Notes under the pieces: generated by a model
What the model saw: the letters and a program-made list of their open reading frames with translations, nothing else
Databases searched by the model: none
What the model was told of the DNA's origin: nothing
Program-made: the position numbers and the translations under genes
NCBI RefSeq assembly: GCF_036850765.1
Contig: NC_089491.1
Location: 88,692,740-88,756,739 of the forward strand
Reading direction: 5' to 3'
Length of the DNA stretch: 64,000 nucleotides
Source of the DNA: Saccopteryx bilineata
Taxonomy: Eukaryota > Chordata > Mammalia > Chiroptera > Emballonuridae
Part shown: piece after piece, positions 1 to 11,900 of the stretch
How the letters are laid out: each line of letters opens with the position of its first letter
Numbering within the stretch: the first letter of the stretch is position 1

Positions 1-871
1 GCTGACCACTGTGCTCTTCTAACTGTTCTGTCCATCTCCCTTGCCAGCACCACTTACAATTTACCCCATTGCTTTACCCATAAAATGGTAGAAAGATGAC
101 ATTTCATTGGTTTTCCCATTCTCTGTGGACATAACTGTGCACATTTCCTACTGGAACTAATACCCTACTCAATACATATGTAGGGCTTGCCAAGGTTACA
201 GTTTCTATTCTAATCAATCCAGCCAACAAACAGAATACTCCTGTTAAGAATAAACTCTTCAAATTCATACAGTGGCCAAGTGAGACAGGATTGCAGACAC
301 TCTGAAAGACAAGAATAATGTTCAAAGTGAGCTTGACAAGGATACACACCTTGTAAGAGCAGAAAGAAAACAGGCTGGATCAAACTGGGGTGTTTGGGGA
401 CAAAATCAGACATGGATAAATACAGGATGGGAAGAGATGACCAAGGATCAAGTTGCAAATAATCTTGGCAAGAGTCAGAGTGGATAAATTGAGTGTGAGT
501 CTGCAATGAAACACTGTCATCAAGAAAGAAAAGAATCATGGAATAACTGTGTGACCTGTAAGGACTTCAAAATAAGCCTTCCAATGTTCCATTCATCAAC
601 TTGCACCTTAACTGTGTTTTGCATCCAGAACTGGCTATTATATATACATTTCAAATAGTGGAAAGAAAATAGATAAAGACCAAAATGGTACAAAAGAGTT
701 GACTAAAAGAAGGAAATAATCTCTGGAGAAAGATGACAAGATTCATGGTTATTTAACCTAGATGAGATAGTACTGAGGAGAAAATAAAAAGCAGCAAGCA
801 TATGGGGGTGTCAACTGTATAAAATATCCCTGTAAGAGAACACTGGCCACTTGTTCTCCATTTACACAAAA
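1..871. other. No recognised feature
   Basis: This stretch is AT-rich, single-copy-like DNA. Only short unsupported reading frames are present on either strand, with no splice-site context and no similarity to a protein I know. I see no repeat family that I can name. Confidence 0.5.
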
Positions 872-1350
872 GAATTCACTCACTGGTTCATTCAGAAAAC
901 ATTTATCTAGTACCTACTGTTTCCTGGGATACAAATGTGGAAAACATGTCTAATTTGTGTCCTGAAAGAAATGCACAGTCTAGTAAATTAATAACTGACA
1001 TTTCTATAACGTGATGGGAACAATAATAGAGGCAGATAAGAATGCAGGGACACAAAGGAGGGAGTGGTAGAACACTCCCTCCTTGGGAGTGTGGAGTGGC
1101 TGGAGGAAGGTGGGGTCCTGAAGGAAGAGGGGAGATTTTTCAGAAATTCAAGGAGAGGAAAGAATACTCCAGGCAGAAGGAATGGATGTGCAAAGGCATG
1201 AATAGGGGAAACCATGGAGCACATTCAGGAAAGTGCAATTATTACACCAAAGCCAGAGATTGGAGTCTAAGAAGAAAAACAGGAAATAAGAGGTATACCA
1301 GCAACACAGGCTGGGACTAGATAATGGAGATACTTTTATGTGAGCTAAGA
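872..1350 (-). mobile_element. L2-like LINE relic, 3' part
   Basis: The left edge carries the reverse complement of the L2 3' signature: a TTCATTCA-type end followed by 'aacatttatctagtacctactgt', a decayed form of the common 'caaatatttattgagcacctact'. Further right, phrases such as 'ggatgtgcaaaggcatgaa' match the usual interior of L2 near its 3' end. It is old and decayed and has no reading frame. A related fragment at 1930-2012 ('ttttgagtaaagatgtcacatgatcag') may be the continuation of the same element across the Tigger insertion. Confidence 0.55.
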
Positions 1351-1401
1351 AGCTGGGTTTAGATCTAGCTAGTATTTTTTTGCAAAGTCAAAATATTTAT
1401 A

Positions 1402-1753
1402 CAGGGGGTCCTCGGGTTAGGACAGTCTCGACATATGATATTTCAAGTTTACAATGCTTACTTCCATAAAAACTTTAAAAAATTGAGAAGTGTTTCAGCT
1501 TACATCATTAGCATCGTACTTACAGACTTTGTGGGCAAACTAGTTTGGATGTGCAGAGCAAAAGAATACACAGAAACAGAGCCTATGAGTGAGAGAGTTG
1601 GCATTCTCCAGCATGCTTACCTATGCCATTTTGTATTATTAAAAGCACAAGTGTTCCATTTGTGTTAGGCTAGGGTGTGTTTCAACTTACAACAAAATTC
1701 AGGTTACGTCACTCTTGTAGGTACAGAACTGTGTCATAACCCAAGGACCCCTG
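1402..1753. mobile_element. Tigger/pogo-type miniature inverted-repeat transposon
   Basis: This is a 352-bp element without coding capacity. Its ends are imperfect inverted repeats: CAGGGGGTCCTCGGGTTAGG at the left and, on the opposite strand, CAGGGGTCCTTGGGTTATG at the right. Each end is flanked by TA (1400-1401 and 1754-1755), the target duplication expected for Tc1/mariner-Tigger elements. The interior (TATGATATTTCAAGTTTACAATGC and similar) resembles Tigger-derived MITEs. It sits inside or beside an older L2 relic. Confidence 0.75.
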
Positions 1754-3250
1754 TATATGCATTGGAATGGGGTCCCTGCTTGCTATCCTCCACTCCAAAC
1801 AACTGTCCCGCACTGGGACATTCAGACCTCCTCAGCAACAAAGAGTAATACCTCCAATCTCCTTTCCTGTTCCACACCAGTGTCCATTTTACTGTCATTA
1901 TAGCTGTTAGAAATGTTCAATATCACCTCTGCTAACATTGTGGGGTATTATGCATTGATAAGGGGAAATCTCTGAAGCATTTTGAGTAAAGATGTCACAT
2001 GATCAGAATGATTTAGTTTTGTTTGTTTTGTTTTGTTTTTTAAGACTCTTGATTGTTAAAGTCACAAAAAAAGAATGAAGCTTCTCTCTATGGGGATATC
2101 TAAGACATACAATGTTCTCTATCTGGTAGATGAGATCCTTTCAATGCTGCTTGTCCCACGGATGACTGGTAGAAATGACCAAAGGGTTTTCACTTCACTT
2201 CTGAGACTTATTCCATTGTCAAAGACAGTGGAAACCCTGCTGGTCAGTCTTCTTCTCACATCCCTGGGGCAAGTGAGGAAAGTGGAAGAGATGGCCGGGG
2301 ACTGGCCTCTTTGAGTAACAACTGTATCTCAAATACTATCTCGTAAGCTATGAAGGCATAAGCATGGTTTTGTGTTGAAATTCCTTTCACACTGGTGTGG
2401 CATGAAAACCTGTGGCCACAGGTAACCCCTGGCAGTGGCCTCTCCCTGCAGAGATCTTCACACTGTTGCCCTCTCTTCACCAGAGACAGTTGCAGGGCTA
2501 AAGCATGGTGCCAACTTAACATTTCAGGAGTCACCAAGGGAAAGGAGAGAACATCAAGGTCACCCAGAAAAACAGGTAACTAGCTACAGGGGAGAATCCA
2601 CATTTTACCTCTGAATCTCACCACTTAAGCTGTATCTTTCCAAATGCACTATATGTCACCTAAATTCAAACATTTCCAAATGAAATTGTAAAATGTAAAA
2701 ACTCAGCTTTCTCTGGTAAAACAAATTTGCATTTCTTGGTGAACCTTATGAGTTCTGAATTCTCTTTGCTCATTTTTTCTCATCTTTCAATTACCTGCTG
2801 ATCTACTACTGTGAAAGCATTTTCTCCTCATTTACTGAGGATATCACTTTTTTTCTTCTTTTTTCCCCTCCTAATGCTCACCTAATTAACAGTCAAGTAG
2901 CTTTTTATACAAAATCTCCACGCTTTAACATTTTTTTTCTGATTAGAAGTTTAAAGGAAAACCTACTGAGTTTCAAATGTGTTTTTCTCCAAGAATTTTT
3001 TCTGCTCAACAATCAGGCCATCCGACCTTTTTAGAGTGGCAGCCTCTAAAACTCCCAAAGACTGAGAGACCTGTGCTTCCTGAGATGATCATAGAAAGTT
3101 CCAGGGATGAGGTGCTTTAAGGCCATGCTGTGGCCATCGGACCTTGATCACAGGTAACACACTGGAACCATCTTTAGCAAAGGCTCTATTCATTTCATCT
3201 TTTTATTGTGTTGCCCATAAGACAGAAAACAAGAAGCCATGTTTGCACAC
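1754..3250. other. Mostly single-copy-like DNA
   Basis: Apart from a short L2-like piece near 1930-2012 and a TTTTG-rich run at 2018-2040, I see no recognised gene or repeat. Small reading frames occur on both strands, including 2075-2314 (+) and 2256-2537 (-), but they have no coding signature that I can support. Confidence 0.45.
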
Positions 3251-3252
3251 TT

Positions 3253-3345
3253 TTATTCATTCAACAATCATGTATTGAGGACCGACTCGATGCTAGACAC
3301 TGAACTAAGTGCTTGAATATTATGGTGAGCAGATGTGCCCTCCAC
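3253..3345 (-). mobile_element. L2-like LINE 3' end
   Basis: The sequence 'attcattcaacaatcatgtattgaggaccgactcgatgctagacactgaact' is a decayed reverse complement of the L2 3' end, which carries a TGAATGAATGA tail and the 'gtgccaggcactg' phrase. No coding potential remains. Confidence 0.6.
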
Positions 3346-3369
3346 CTATCAGAGTCTGCAGTATATAGC

Positions 3370-3542
3370 CACAATTCTTAACCTTGGTTACACATTAGAA
3401 TCATCCAGGGAGCTTTTAGAACTCCCACTGAGCAGCCAATTCCAGACCAATTAAGTAAAAATTTCCTGGAGTAAGGCCCATATATACATATTTTTTAAAG
3501 GGAACCAAGTCATTCCAAAGGGCAGCCAAGGTTAAGAACTAG
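3370..3542 (+). mobile_element. MER5A-like hAT-Charlie miniature element
   Basis: Both ends carry the MER5 signature: 'cacaattcttaaccttggttacacattagaatcatccagg' at the left and 'gcagccaaggttaagaact' at the right, which are inverted repeats of each other. The middle contains 'gagcttttagaactccc' and 'agaccaatta', as in MER5A. Its length of about 173 bp fits the family. It is non-autonomous and ancient. Confidence 0.7.
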
Positions 3543-4500
3543 ATATCAATCAAATAACAATGCAAATAGATGTAAATGATAACATTAATAAAGACAATAG
3601 AGAATTAGTCACACTATGACAAGACCTCAATGTCATTTATATATATGCAACCACAATTTGCCAAGTACCTTCCATTTGTTTGAAGCTATAAAGCAACAAA
3701 ACAATGGGTTATAGAAACATTGGCCATTTGACCATCCCTCATGTGAACAAGTCAGAATTGAGCACGGCGCACTAGTTAATGTCTTATCATTCCCACCTGC
3801 TCCAGTGAATGAACCCACATGGCTCACAAGAGGCAGGCATGTTAACCATAGGGTAAAAGCCAACTGAGAGCCTGACCCTACTAAACGCTAACAGGAAAGA
3901 TGAACAGTGCCATATGATTAAAGTTCAGTGGTTAGGAGACCAACAGGAGTAAAGGAGGTGGTAAAATAACTTGGACTGGCAATAGATGTCCAGGAGGAGG
4001 ACACAGGACACCTGATTCACTAGGTCTGTTTGCAGACTTGGAAAGGAAAATAAATTCTCTAAGGCTCTAAGCAGGATTGTCTCGGATTTGCTAAGGGATA
4101 TGTGTAGAATCCTTATATAATGAGCTTCTTTAAATAAAGAAACAGCATTCTGGCTTTACAAAAGCTTCTTGATACTGAGAGTTTATTAAAAATAGGAGAG
4201 GTGGGGATTCTGCCCACCACTGCTGCCCAGATGAGCCTCTTAGATTTGAATGCCTTCTTGCTCCTACTTGCTTAAAGCACTGACCCTCAAGAGGATCCAA
4301 TTTTTTTCTTGTTTTGTTTTGTGATTTTTGCATTGTATCAGATATAACTATACCTAGAAAATTTTTATTTGTTTGTTATAGTTTTCTGTCCATTTATTGA
4401 TCTTTAGTCTGTCCATAAGTTGTAAACCTGACTTAATACAGGTCACTACAGTGATCATCTAATTGTCATGAGCAGATAATGTTCAATATTAAGGATTAAT
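3543..4500. other. No recognised feature
   Basis: Single-copy-like DNA. A minus-strand frame at 4130-4333 and one at 3633-3863 are short and have no supporting context. I see no repeat or regulatory motif that I can defend. Confidence 0.45.
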
Positions 4501-5529
4501 GAGAGATAATGTCAGAGTAATGGCAGTGTGAAAAATACCTTTGCATACTTCTTAAAAATGACTGGGTCAAAGAAGAAATAAAAGCAGAGTTCAAAAGATA
4601 TATACAGACAAACTAGAATAACAATACATATCAAAACTTCTGGGAGATAGCAAAAGCAGTAATAAGAAAGAAGTTTATAGCATTATAGTTTTATATTAAG
4701 AAACAAGAGATAACCCAGGTAAAAAAAAAGCTAACATTATATCTGAAAGTATTAGAAAAAGAAAAACAAAGGCAATCCAAAGTCCACAGAAGGGAGGAAA
4801 TAGTAAAAATTAGAGCACAACTAAATGAAATAGAGAAAAAAAACTATAGAAAAGATTAATAAAACAAAATGCTGTTTCTTTGAAAAGATCAATAAAATTG
4901 ACAAACCCCTGGCAAGACTCAATAAGGAAAAAAGAGAAATGATTCATATCAACAAAATCCAAAAGGGAAGAGGAGAAAATACCACAAAAAGCATAGATAT
5001 ACAAAGAATCATACTAGAACACTATGAAAGATTATATGCCACCAAATTTAACAATGTAGAAGAAATGCATTAAGTTCCTAGAATAATAGTCTTCCTAGAC
5101 TGAATCACAAAGAAGTGGAAAACCTAAATAGACCCATAAGCAGGAAAAAAAATAGAAACAACTATCAAAAATCTCTCCAAAAATAAAAGTCCAGGACCAG
5201 ATGGCTACACTACTGAATTTTACCACACATTCAAAGAAGACTTGGTACCTAACTTCCCAAAGTCTTCCAAAAAACAGAAGAAGAAGCAATATTCCCTAAC
5301 ACATTTTATGAGGCCAATGTATAGAAGAAAAATACCTGAACATAATAAAGGCCATATATGAAAAACTATCAGCTAATATTATAATAAATGGTGAAAAACT
5401 GAAAGCTTTTCCTCTAAAACCAGGAACAAGACAAGGATTCCCGCTCTCTCCACTCTTACTCAACATATCACTGAAAGTCTTAACCAGAACAATCAGGCAA
5501 GAGAAAGAAATAAAAGGCATCCATATTGA
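4501..5529 (+). mobile_element. L1 'A', first piece (old LINE-1, sense strand)
   Basis: About 45 bp resembling an L1 5' end ('gataatgtcagagtaatggcagtgtg') is joined directly to ORF2 near the end of the endonuclease domain: the frame around 4546 reads LLKNDWVKEEI, decayed. The piece continues into the early RT region ('SPGPDGYT'-like at about 5190) and then lacks about 300 bp near 5320. It resumes at the '[35 protein letters not shown]' block and stops at 5529, where L1 B is inserted. The same element continues at 20203. It has many stops and is clearly the oldest member of the nest. Confidence 0.85.
5516..5529. repeat. Target-site duplication of L1 B (left copy)
   Basis: GGCATCCATATTGA is present here and again at 20203-20216. 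The two copies bracket the 14,673 bp between them. Joined at this motif, the flanking sequences give an uninterrupted L1 A ORF2 reading, which shows that the motif is the target duplication of the inserted L1 B. Confidence 0.88.
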
Positions 5530-6479
5530 CCTTTACATTCTTTGTTATGTTTATTCCTAAGTATTTTATTTTTTTTGTTGCAATCGTGAAGGGGATTATT
5601 CTTTTGAGTTCATTCTCAATTGTTTAATTGTTGGCATATAGAAAGGCTATTGACTTCTGTATGTTAATTTTGTATCCTGTGACCTTACTGTATTGGCTTA
5701 TTGTTTCTAGTAGTCTTTTTGTGGATTCTTTGGGGTTTTCGATGTATAGGATCATATCATCTGCAAAAAGTGATACCTTTACTTCTTCTTTTCTGATATG
5801 GATGCCTTTTCTTTCTTTGTCTTGTCTGATTGCTCTGGCTAGAACCTCTAGTACCACATTAAATAACAGTGGAGAGAGTGGACAACCCTGTCTTGTTCCT
5901 GATTTAAGGGGAAAAGCCTTCAGTTTTGTGCCATTTAATATGATGTTAGCTGATGGTTTATCATATATGGCCTTTATCATGTTGAGATATTTTCCTTCTA
6001 TACACATTTTGTTGAGAGTCTTAAACATAAAATTGTGTTGTATTTTATCAAAAGCCTTTTCTGCGTCTATTGATAAGATCATGTGGTTTTTGTTCTTTGT
6101 TTTGTTGATATGGTGTATTATGTTAACCGTTTTACGTATATTGAACCATCCTTGAGATTCTGGGATGAATCCCACTTGATCGTGATGTATTATTTTTTTA
6201 ATATGTTGTTGTATTCGATTTGCTAGTATTTTGTTTAGTATTTTAGCATCTGTATTCATTAGAGATATTGGTCTGTAGTTTTCTTTTTTTTGTGCCATCC
6301 TTGCCTGGTTTTGGTATGAGGGTTATGTTGGCCTCATAAAATGTGTTTGGAAGTATTGCTTCTTCTTCAATTTTTTGGAAGACTTTGAGTAGAATAGGAA
6401 CCAAGTCTTCTTTGAATGTTTGATAAAATTTGCTGGTATAGCCGTCACGGCCTGGACTTTTATTTTTGGGGAGGTTTTT
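5530..6479 (-). mobile_element. L1 'B', 3'-side piece (reverse transcriptase part of ORF2)
   Basis: A minus-strand L1 that starts abruptly inside ORF2, just downstream of the RT core, with no 3'UTR and no poly(A)/poly(T) at the junction with its target (5529/5530). It runs leftwards-to-rightwards from the RT core back to the early RT region and is cut at 6479 by insertion C. It resumes at 15093. The direct repeat TTTGGGGAGGTTTTT at 6465-6479 and 15093-15107 marks that interruption. Confidence 0.87.
5624..6298 (-). pseudogene. L1 B ORF2 reverse transcriptase fragment
   Basis: An open stretch of 224 codons covers the central RT domain. Visible motifs are NYRPISLMN near the start, [39 protein letters not shown] (the catalytic Asp block), [14 protein letters not shown] and [13 protein letters not shown], the FADD active-site motif. 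It is a nuclear retrotransposon RT that would normally copy L1 RNA at a nicked target. The frame opens after a shift near 6298, and the ORF2 C-terminus is absent from this copy, so it cannot act on its own. The remainder of the ORF lies beyond insertion C at 15108-16496. Confidence 0.88.
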
Positions 6480-6945
6480 TGTTTGTTTGTTTTTTGTTTT
6501 GTTTTATATATATATATAAATAAATTTTTATTTTAATGGGGTGACATCAATAAATCAGGGTACATACATTCAAAGAAAACATTTCCATGTTATCTTGTCA
6601 TTTAGTTATGTTGCATACCCATCACCCAAAGAGAGATCGTCCTCTGCCACCCTCCATCCAGTTCTCTCTGTACCCCTCCCCCTCCCCTCTCCCTCTCCCT
6701 CCTTCCCTCCCCCCACCCTCCATAGCCACCACACTCCTGTTCATGCCTCTCAGTCTCGCTTTTATGTCCCACTAATGTATGGAATCCTGCAGTTCCTGTT
6801 TTTTTCTGATTCGCTTATTTCACTCCGCACAATGCTACCAAGACTCCACCATTCCGCTATAAGTGATCCAATGTCACCATTTCTCCTATCTGAATAATAT
6901 ACCATGGTGTATATGTGCCCCATCTTCTTCATCTAGTCCTCTATT
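6480..6945 (-). mobile_element. L1 3' end fragment within insertion C
   Basis: On the + strand this starts with a T/TA-rich tail ('gtttgtttgttttttg...tatatatata'), then 'ttttaatggggtgacatcaataaatcagg', the reverse complement of the L1 3' end in this genome. A C-rich (minus-strand G-rich) 3'UTR tract follows at 6650-6720, and then the last part of ORF2 up to about 6945, where the L1 similarity stops. It duplicates, in diverged form, the region also found at 8877-9130, so it comes from a different L1 copy than the main body of C. It provides the poly(A) end of the whole insertion. Confidence 0.78.
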
Positions 6946-8217
6946 TTTTTTACAGTGATTAAAAGCCTTTAAGCAAACTCTTGGCCAATACAGCAAGAAT
7001 CCATAAATGAGTAGTATCCTTAACATGTTCCCCAATCCAAGTTGGCCCCATCACCATGCCAAATCCCTGAAAAATGCAACCCAACCACAGTTCAGTCTGT
7101 TAGGAGCTGTCACAGGGAGCAGGAGTCCAGGAAAGTTCCCCACAGGAAAAGTCCGTATGGCACTGGAATTGTTGTCACCATTCTATACTTTGCAGCTCAT
7201 GTCCAAGTCCCAATGACCGCTGCTTCTAGCTGGTAATGATTCAGGTAGACTGGAAAAAGCCATTTGCAGCATGCGTGGATATGGAGCTTCTGTTCTCCTC
7301 TGCCTGGAGAGTTGAGACCAGGTTGCTTTTCCCTGGAGCTCTGTAACTGTGGCCTGGTAAAGAGAACCTTGGGATACACTAAGCTGGGTGGCAAAGGTAA
7401 ATTCATAATACAAGTTGGCAAAAGGAGGAAAGAGAGCTCTAAATTAAGAGTAGGTCCCAGCCTGAAATATGAGTGGGGCATTGAGGTAGGAGGAATAAAG
7501 GAAACACTATATATTAAGCAAAGCAGCAGAAAATAGGACTATCAACACCCACAACAGAGATTTTTGAGGGAAGAATAAAGAACCTGACTATTCAGGCAAA
7601 ACATAGTTAAGTGGCCCTTGTGCAAATGAGATCAGTTTACCTGCTTCTTGGAAGAAATACCCTAGGCTCATCCACAGTGTCGTAGATGGGGTTGACGGCC
7701 CTGGGCACCTTCAGCCTTCAGTGGCAAACCCCAGCATTCTGGGCAAGGTTAGGTCATAGGTGGCTGGAGCAGGCCTGGAAGAGACTGAACCCTCCCTTAG
7801 AGGAGCGAGGGGGAAGCCCACCTTCCAGTGTCCCTGTTTCCTCACAGCAGAGGTGTGTAAGCCTGGCAGGCTTTAGCTCAATGACCTTCCTTTCCACTAT
7901 TGAAGCAGGACCCAGATGGCATCCTATGAGACCCCTTTGGGGTGCTGGAGCCTTTAAGGGTGTATCCTAAAAGCTGGTAGTTCCCCCTGATCTCTATTGG
8001 GCTTTTTTCTGCCTCTAGGTATCTTAAAAGCCATTCTCAGAAGATCTCGCTGAGGGGTTTGAGGATCCCCATCCGCCTATATAAATCTTTTCCATATATC
8101 TGGAGCTATTTGGAAAAAAGACAGAACAGTGTTATTAGCTAGATCTAATAAAGAAGGTAGATTTGGTGTCTCCTGTTCATCAGCTTTCAAAAGAAATGTA
8201 AATTTTTTTTTTTTAAG
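6946..8217. other. Unidentified non-L1 segment inside insertion C
   Basis: This 1.27 kb stretch (about 1.9 kb counting the SINE and the piece to its right) lies between two L1 parts that share one pair of target duplications. It begins with a T-run that would be an A-run on the minus strand. Minus-strand frames of 76-94 codons overlap at 7183-7481, but neither has a domain I recognise. GC content is moderate, unlike the flanking L1. It could be host flank carried along by retrotransposition, an old retroelement, or a pseudogene fragment. Confidence 0.5.
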
Positions 8218-8642
8218 TAAAAAGCATGATATGGTAGACCCGTCGGAGTCATTGGCCTGGTGTGCAGGATTCCCGGGTTCGATTCCCGGCCAGAGCACCC
8301 AGGAGAAGCGCCCATCTACCTCTCCACCCCTCCCCCTCTCCCCCCTCCCGGTCCCTCTCCTCCCGCCCACAGCCAAGGCTCCACCGGAGCAAATCCACCC
8401 TGGGCACTAAGGATGGCCCCATGGCCTCCGCCCTAGTTGCTAGAATGACTCCGGTTGTAACAGAGCAACATCCCAGATGGGCAGAGCATTCCCCCCAGTA
8501 GGCATGCCAGGTGGATCCCAGTCAGGCGCATGCAGGAGTCTGTCTGCTTGCCTCCCCATCCCCATCCTCAGAAATATACAAAAAATAAATAAATAAAAGA
8601 AAAAATACAAAAAAAAATACAAAAAAAAGGGGGGGGGGCATT
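8218..8642 (+). mobile_element. VES-type tRNA-derived SINE (long form)
   Basis: The B box 'gggttcgattcccgg' (about 8275) is well kept, while the A-box side is degraded ('ggtagacccgtcggagtcattgg'). It is followed by 'agaagcgcccatctacctctcc', a CT-rich tract, the 'ccaaggctcc' body block and 'gtaggcatgccaggtggatccca'. The tail is 'cagaaatatacaaaaaataaataaataaa'. The SINE lies inside the non-L1 segment of insertion C, in the opposite orientation to the L1 parts. Confidence 0.85.
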
Positions 8643-8868
8643 TCCTTGTGCTAAAGCACCAGGAAGCATGGAGTGAGCTTGAGTATGTCCTATGAAACAT
8701 GGAGCTCTATGTTTACATATAAGTCTTTGAAGAAGGAGGAACTGCTGAAATAGTTTGTCAGCATTTGTCCCTAAGACAGCAGTCTTTATAGTGGGAACAC
8801 CATACGTAAATATTTGCTGTCTGTCTATAGATTAAGGGGGGAATATGGCCAATGCTGAAAAGCCATGA
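8643..8868. other. Right end of the non-L1 segment in insertion C
   Basis: No similarity is recognised. It ends at about 8868, where 'ctttgtgcccctcccctccccc' of an L1 3'UTR starts. Roughly 140 bp of the normal L1 3' terminus that should precede that tract is missing here. Confidence 0.5.
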
Positions 8869-8959
8869 TCTTTGTGCCCCTCCCCTCCCCCAACCCCCTC
8901 CCTCTCCTCCCCCCACCCTGTAACCCCAACACTGTTGTTCATGTCTCTGAGTCTCATCT

Positions 8960-11900
8960 TTATGTCCCACCTATGTGTGGAAACATATAGTTCTTAGTTT
9001 TTTCTGATTTACTTCTTTCACTCAGTATAATGTTATCAAGGCCCATACATGTTGTTGTAAAAGATCCTATGTCATCATTTCTTATGGCTGAGTAGTATTC
9101 CATAGTATATATATACCAAAGCTTTTTAATCCACTCATCCTCTGATGGACACTTGGGCTGTTTCCAAATCTTTGCTATTGTGAACAATGCTGCCATAAAC
9201 ATGGGGGTGCATTTCTTCTTTTCAAACAGTGCTATGGTGTTCTTGGGGTATATTCCTAACAGTGGTATAGCTGGGTCAAAAGGCAGTTCGATTTTTAATT
9301 TCTTGAGGTATCTCCATACTGTTTTCCACAGTGGCTGCACCAGTCTGCATTCCCACCAGCAGTGCAGGAGGGTTACCTTTTCTCCACATCCTCGCCAGCA
9401 CTTATTCTGTGTTGATTTATTGATGAGCGCCATTCTGACTGGTGTGAGGTGATATCTCATTGTGGTTTAATTTGCATTTCTCTAATCATTAATGATGTTG
9501 AACATTTTTTCATATGCCTATTGGCCATCTGTGTGTCCTCTTTGGAGAAATGTCTATTCATTTCTTTTGCCCATTTTTGGATTGGATTGTTTGTCTTCCT
9601 GGTATTAAGTTTTACAAGTTCTTTATAAATTTTGGTTATTAACCCCTTATCAGACGCTATGTCAAATATATTTTCCCATTGTGTAGTTTGTCTTTTTATT
9701 CTGTTCTTATTGTCTTTAGCTGTGCAGAATCTTTTTAGTTTGATAAAGTCCCATTTGTTTATCCTGTCTTTTATTTCACTTGCCTGTGGAGACAAATCAG
9801 CAAATATATTGCTGCGAGAGATGTCATAGAGCTTACTGCCTATGTTTTCTTCTAAAATGCTTATGGTTTCATGGCTTACATTCAAGTCTTTTATCTATTT
9901 TGAGTTTATTTTTGTCAGTGGTGTAAGTTGGTGGTCTAGTTTCATTTTTTTGCAGGTAGCTGTCCAGTTTTCCCAACACCATTTGTTGAAGAGGCTGTCT
10001 TTATTCCATTGTATTGTCTTACCTCCTTTGTCAAATATCAGTTGTCCATAGAGCTGTGGGTTTATTTCTGAGTTCTCTGTTCTGTTCCATTGATCTATGT
10101 GCCTGTTCTTATGCCAGTACCATGCTGTTTTGAGTACAATGGCCTTATAATATAACTTGATATCTGGAAGTGTGATACCTCCCGCTTTTTTCTTCCTTTT
10201 CAGGATTGCTGAGGCTATTCGTGTTCTTTTTTGGTTCCATATAAATTTTTGGAATATGTGTTCTATGTCTTTGAAGTAAGTCATTGGTATTTTCATTGGT
10301 ATTGCATTGAATTTATAAATTGCTTTGGGCAATATAGACATTTTAATGATGTTTATTCTTCCTAACCATGAGCACGGTATATGCCTCCACTTATTCGTAT
10401 CTTCCCTGATTTCTTTTATCAATGTTTTATAATTTTCTGAGTACAAGTCTTTAATCTCCTTGGTTAGATTTATTCCTAGGTACTTTATTTTTTTGGTTGC
10501 AATGGTAAAGGGGATTGATTCCCTGATTTCTCTTTCTGACAGTTCATTATTAGTGTATAAAAATGCCTCTGATTTCTGAGTATTGATTTTATATCCTGCC
10601 ACCTTGCCAAATTCTTTTATCAAGTCTAATAGTTTTTTGACTGAAACTTTAGGGTTTTCTATGTACAATATCATGTCATCTGCAAATAATGATAGTTTTA
10701 CTTCTTCTTTTCCAATTTGGATGCCTTTTATTTCTTTTTCTTGTCTGATTGCTGTGGCGAGGACTTCCAGAACTATGTTGAATAAGAGTGGTGAAAGGGG
10801 GCAACCCTGCCTTGTTCCTGATCTTAAGGGGATAGCTTTTAATTTTTGCCCATTGAGTATGATGTTGGCTGTGGGTTTGTCATAGATGGCCTTTATCATG
10901 TTGAGGTATGTTCCCTGTATTCCCACTTTGCTGAGAGTTTTGATCATGAATGGGTGCTGGATTTTATCAAATGCTTTTTCTGCATCTATTGAAATTATCA
11001 TGTGGTTTTTCTCCTTTCTTTTGTTTATGTGATGAATCACATTGATTGATTTGCGAATATTGTACCAGCCTTGCCTCCCAAGAATAAATCCTACTTGATC
11101 ATGATGTATGATTTTTTCCATATATTGCTGGATCCGGTTTGCTAATATTTTATTGAGGATTTTTGCATCTAAGTTCATCAGGGATATTGGCCTATAATTT
11201 TCTTTTTTTGTGTTGTCTTTGCCTGGTTTTGGAATAAGAATTATGCTCGCCTCATAAAAGGAGTTTGGAAGTCTTCCTTCCTCTTGAATTTTTTGAAATA
11301 GCTTGAGAAGGATAGGAGTTAGTTCTTCTTTGAATATTTGGTAGAATTCACTTGTGAAGCCATCAGGCCCAGGACTTTTCTTTTTTGGGAGTTTTTTGAT
11401 AGCTGTTTCAATCTCATTTGTTGTAATTGGTCTGTTTAGGTTTTCTGATTTTTCCAGATTGATTTTTGGAAGATTATATGGTTCAAGGAATTTGTCCATT
11501 TCATCTAGGTTGTCTAGTTTTTTGGCGTACAGTTCTTCATAGTATTTTCTTACAATATTTTGTATTTCTGTTGTGTCAGTTGTTATTTCTCCACTCTCGT
11601 TTCTAATTTTATTTATTTGAGTCCTCTATCTTTTTTTCTTGGTGAGTCTTGTTAAAGGTTCATCGATCTTGTTTACCTTTTCAAAGAACCAGCTCCTGGT
11701 TTCATTGATCCTCTGTATTGTTTCTTTAGCCTCTATGTCACTTATTTCTGCTCTGATCTTTATTATTTCCTTCCTTCTACTAGCTCTGGGCTTTACTTGC
11801 TGTTCTTTTTCTAGTTCTTTTAGATGCAGGGTTAAGTTGTTAATTTGAGCTTTTTCTAGCTTCTTGATGTATGCCTGTAATGCTATAAACTTCCCTCTCA

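Noticed and set aside
5628..6155. 175-codon + strand frame
   Set aside because: Antisense of the L1 B reverse transcriptase.
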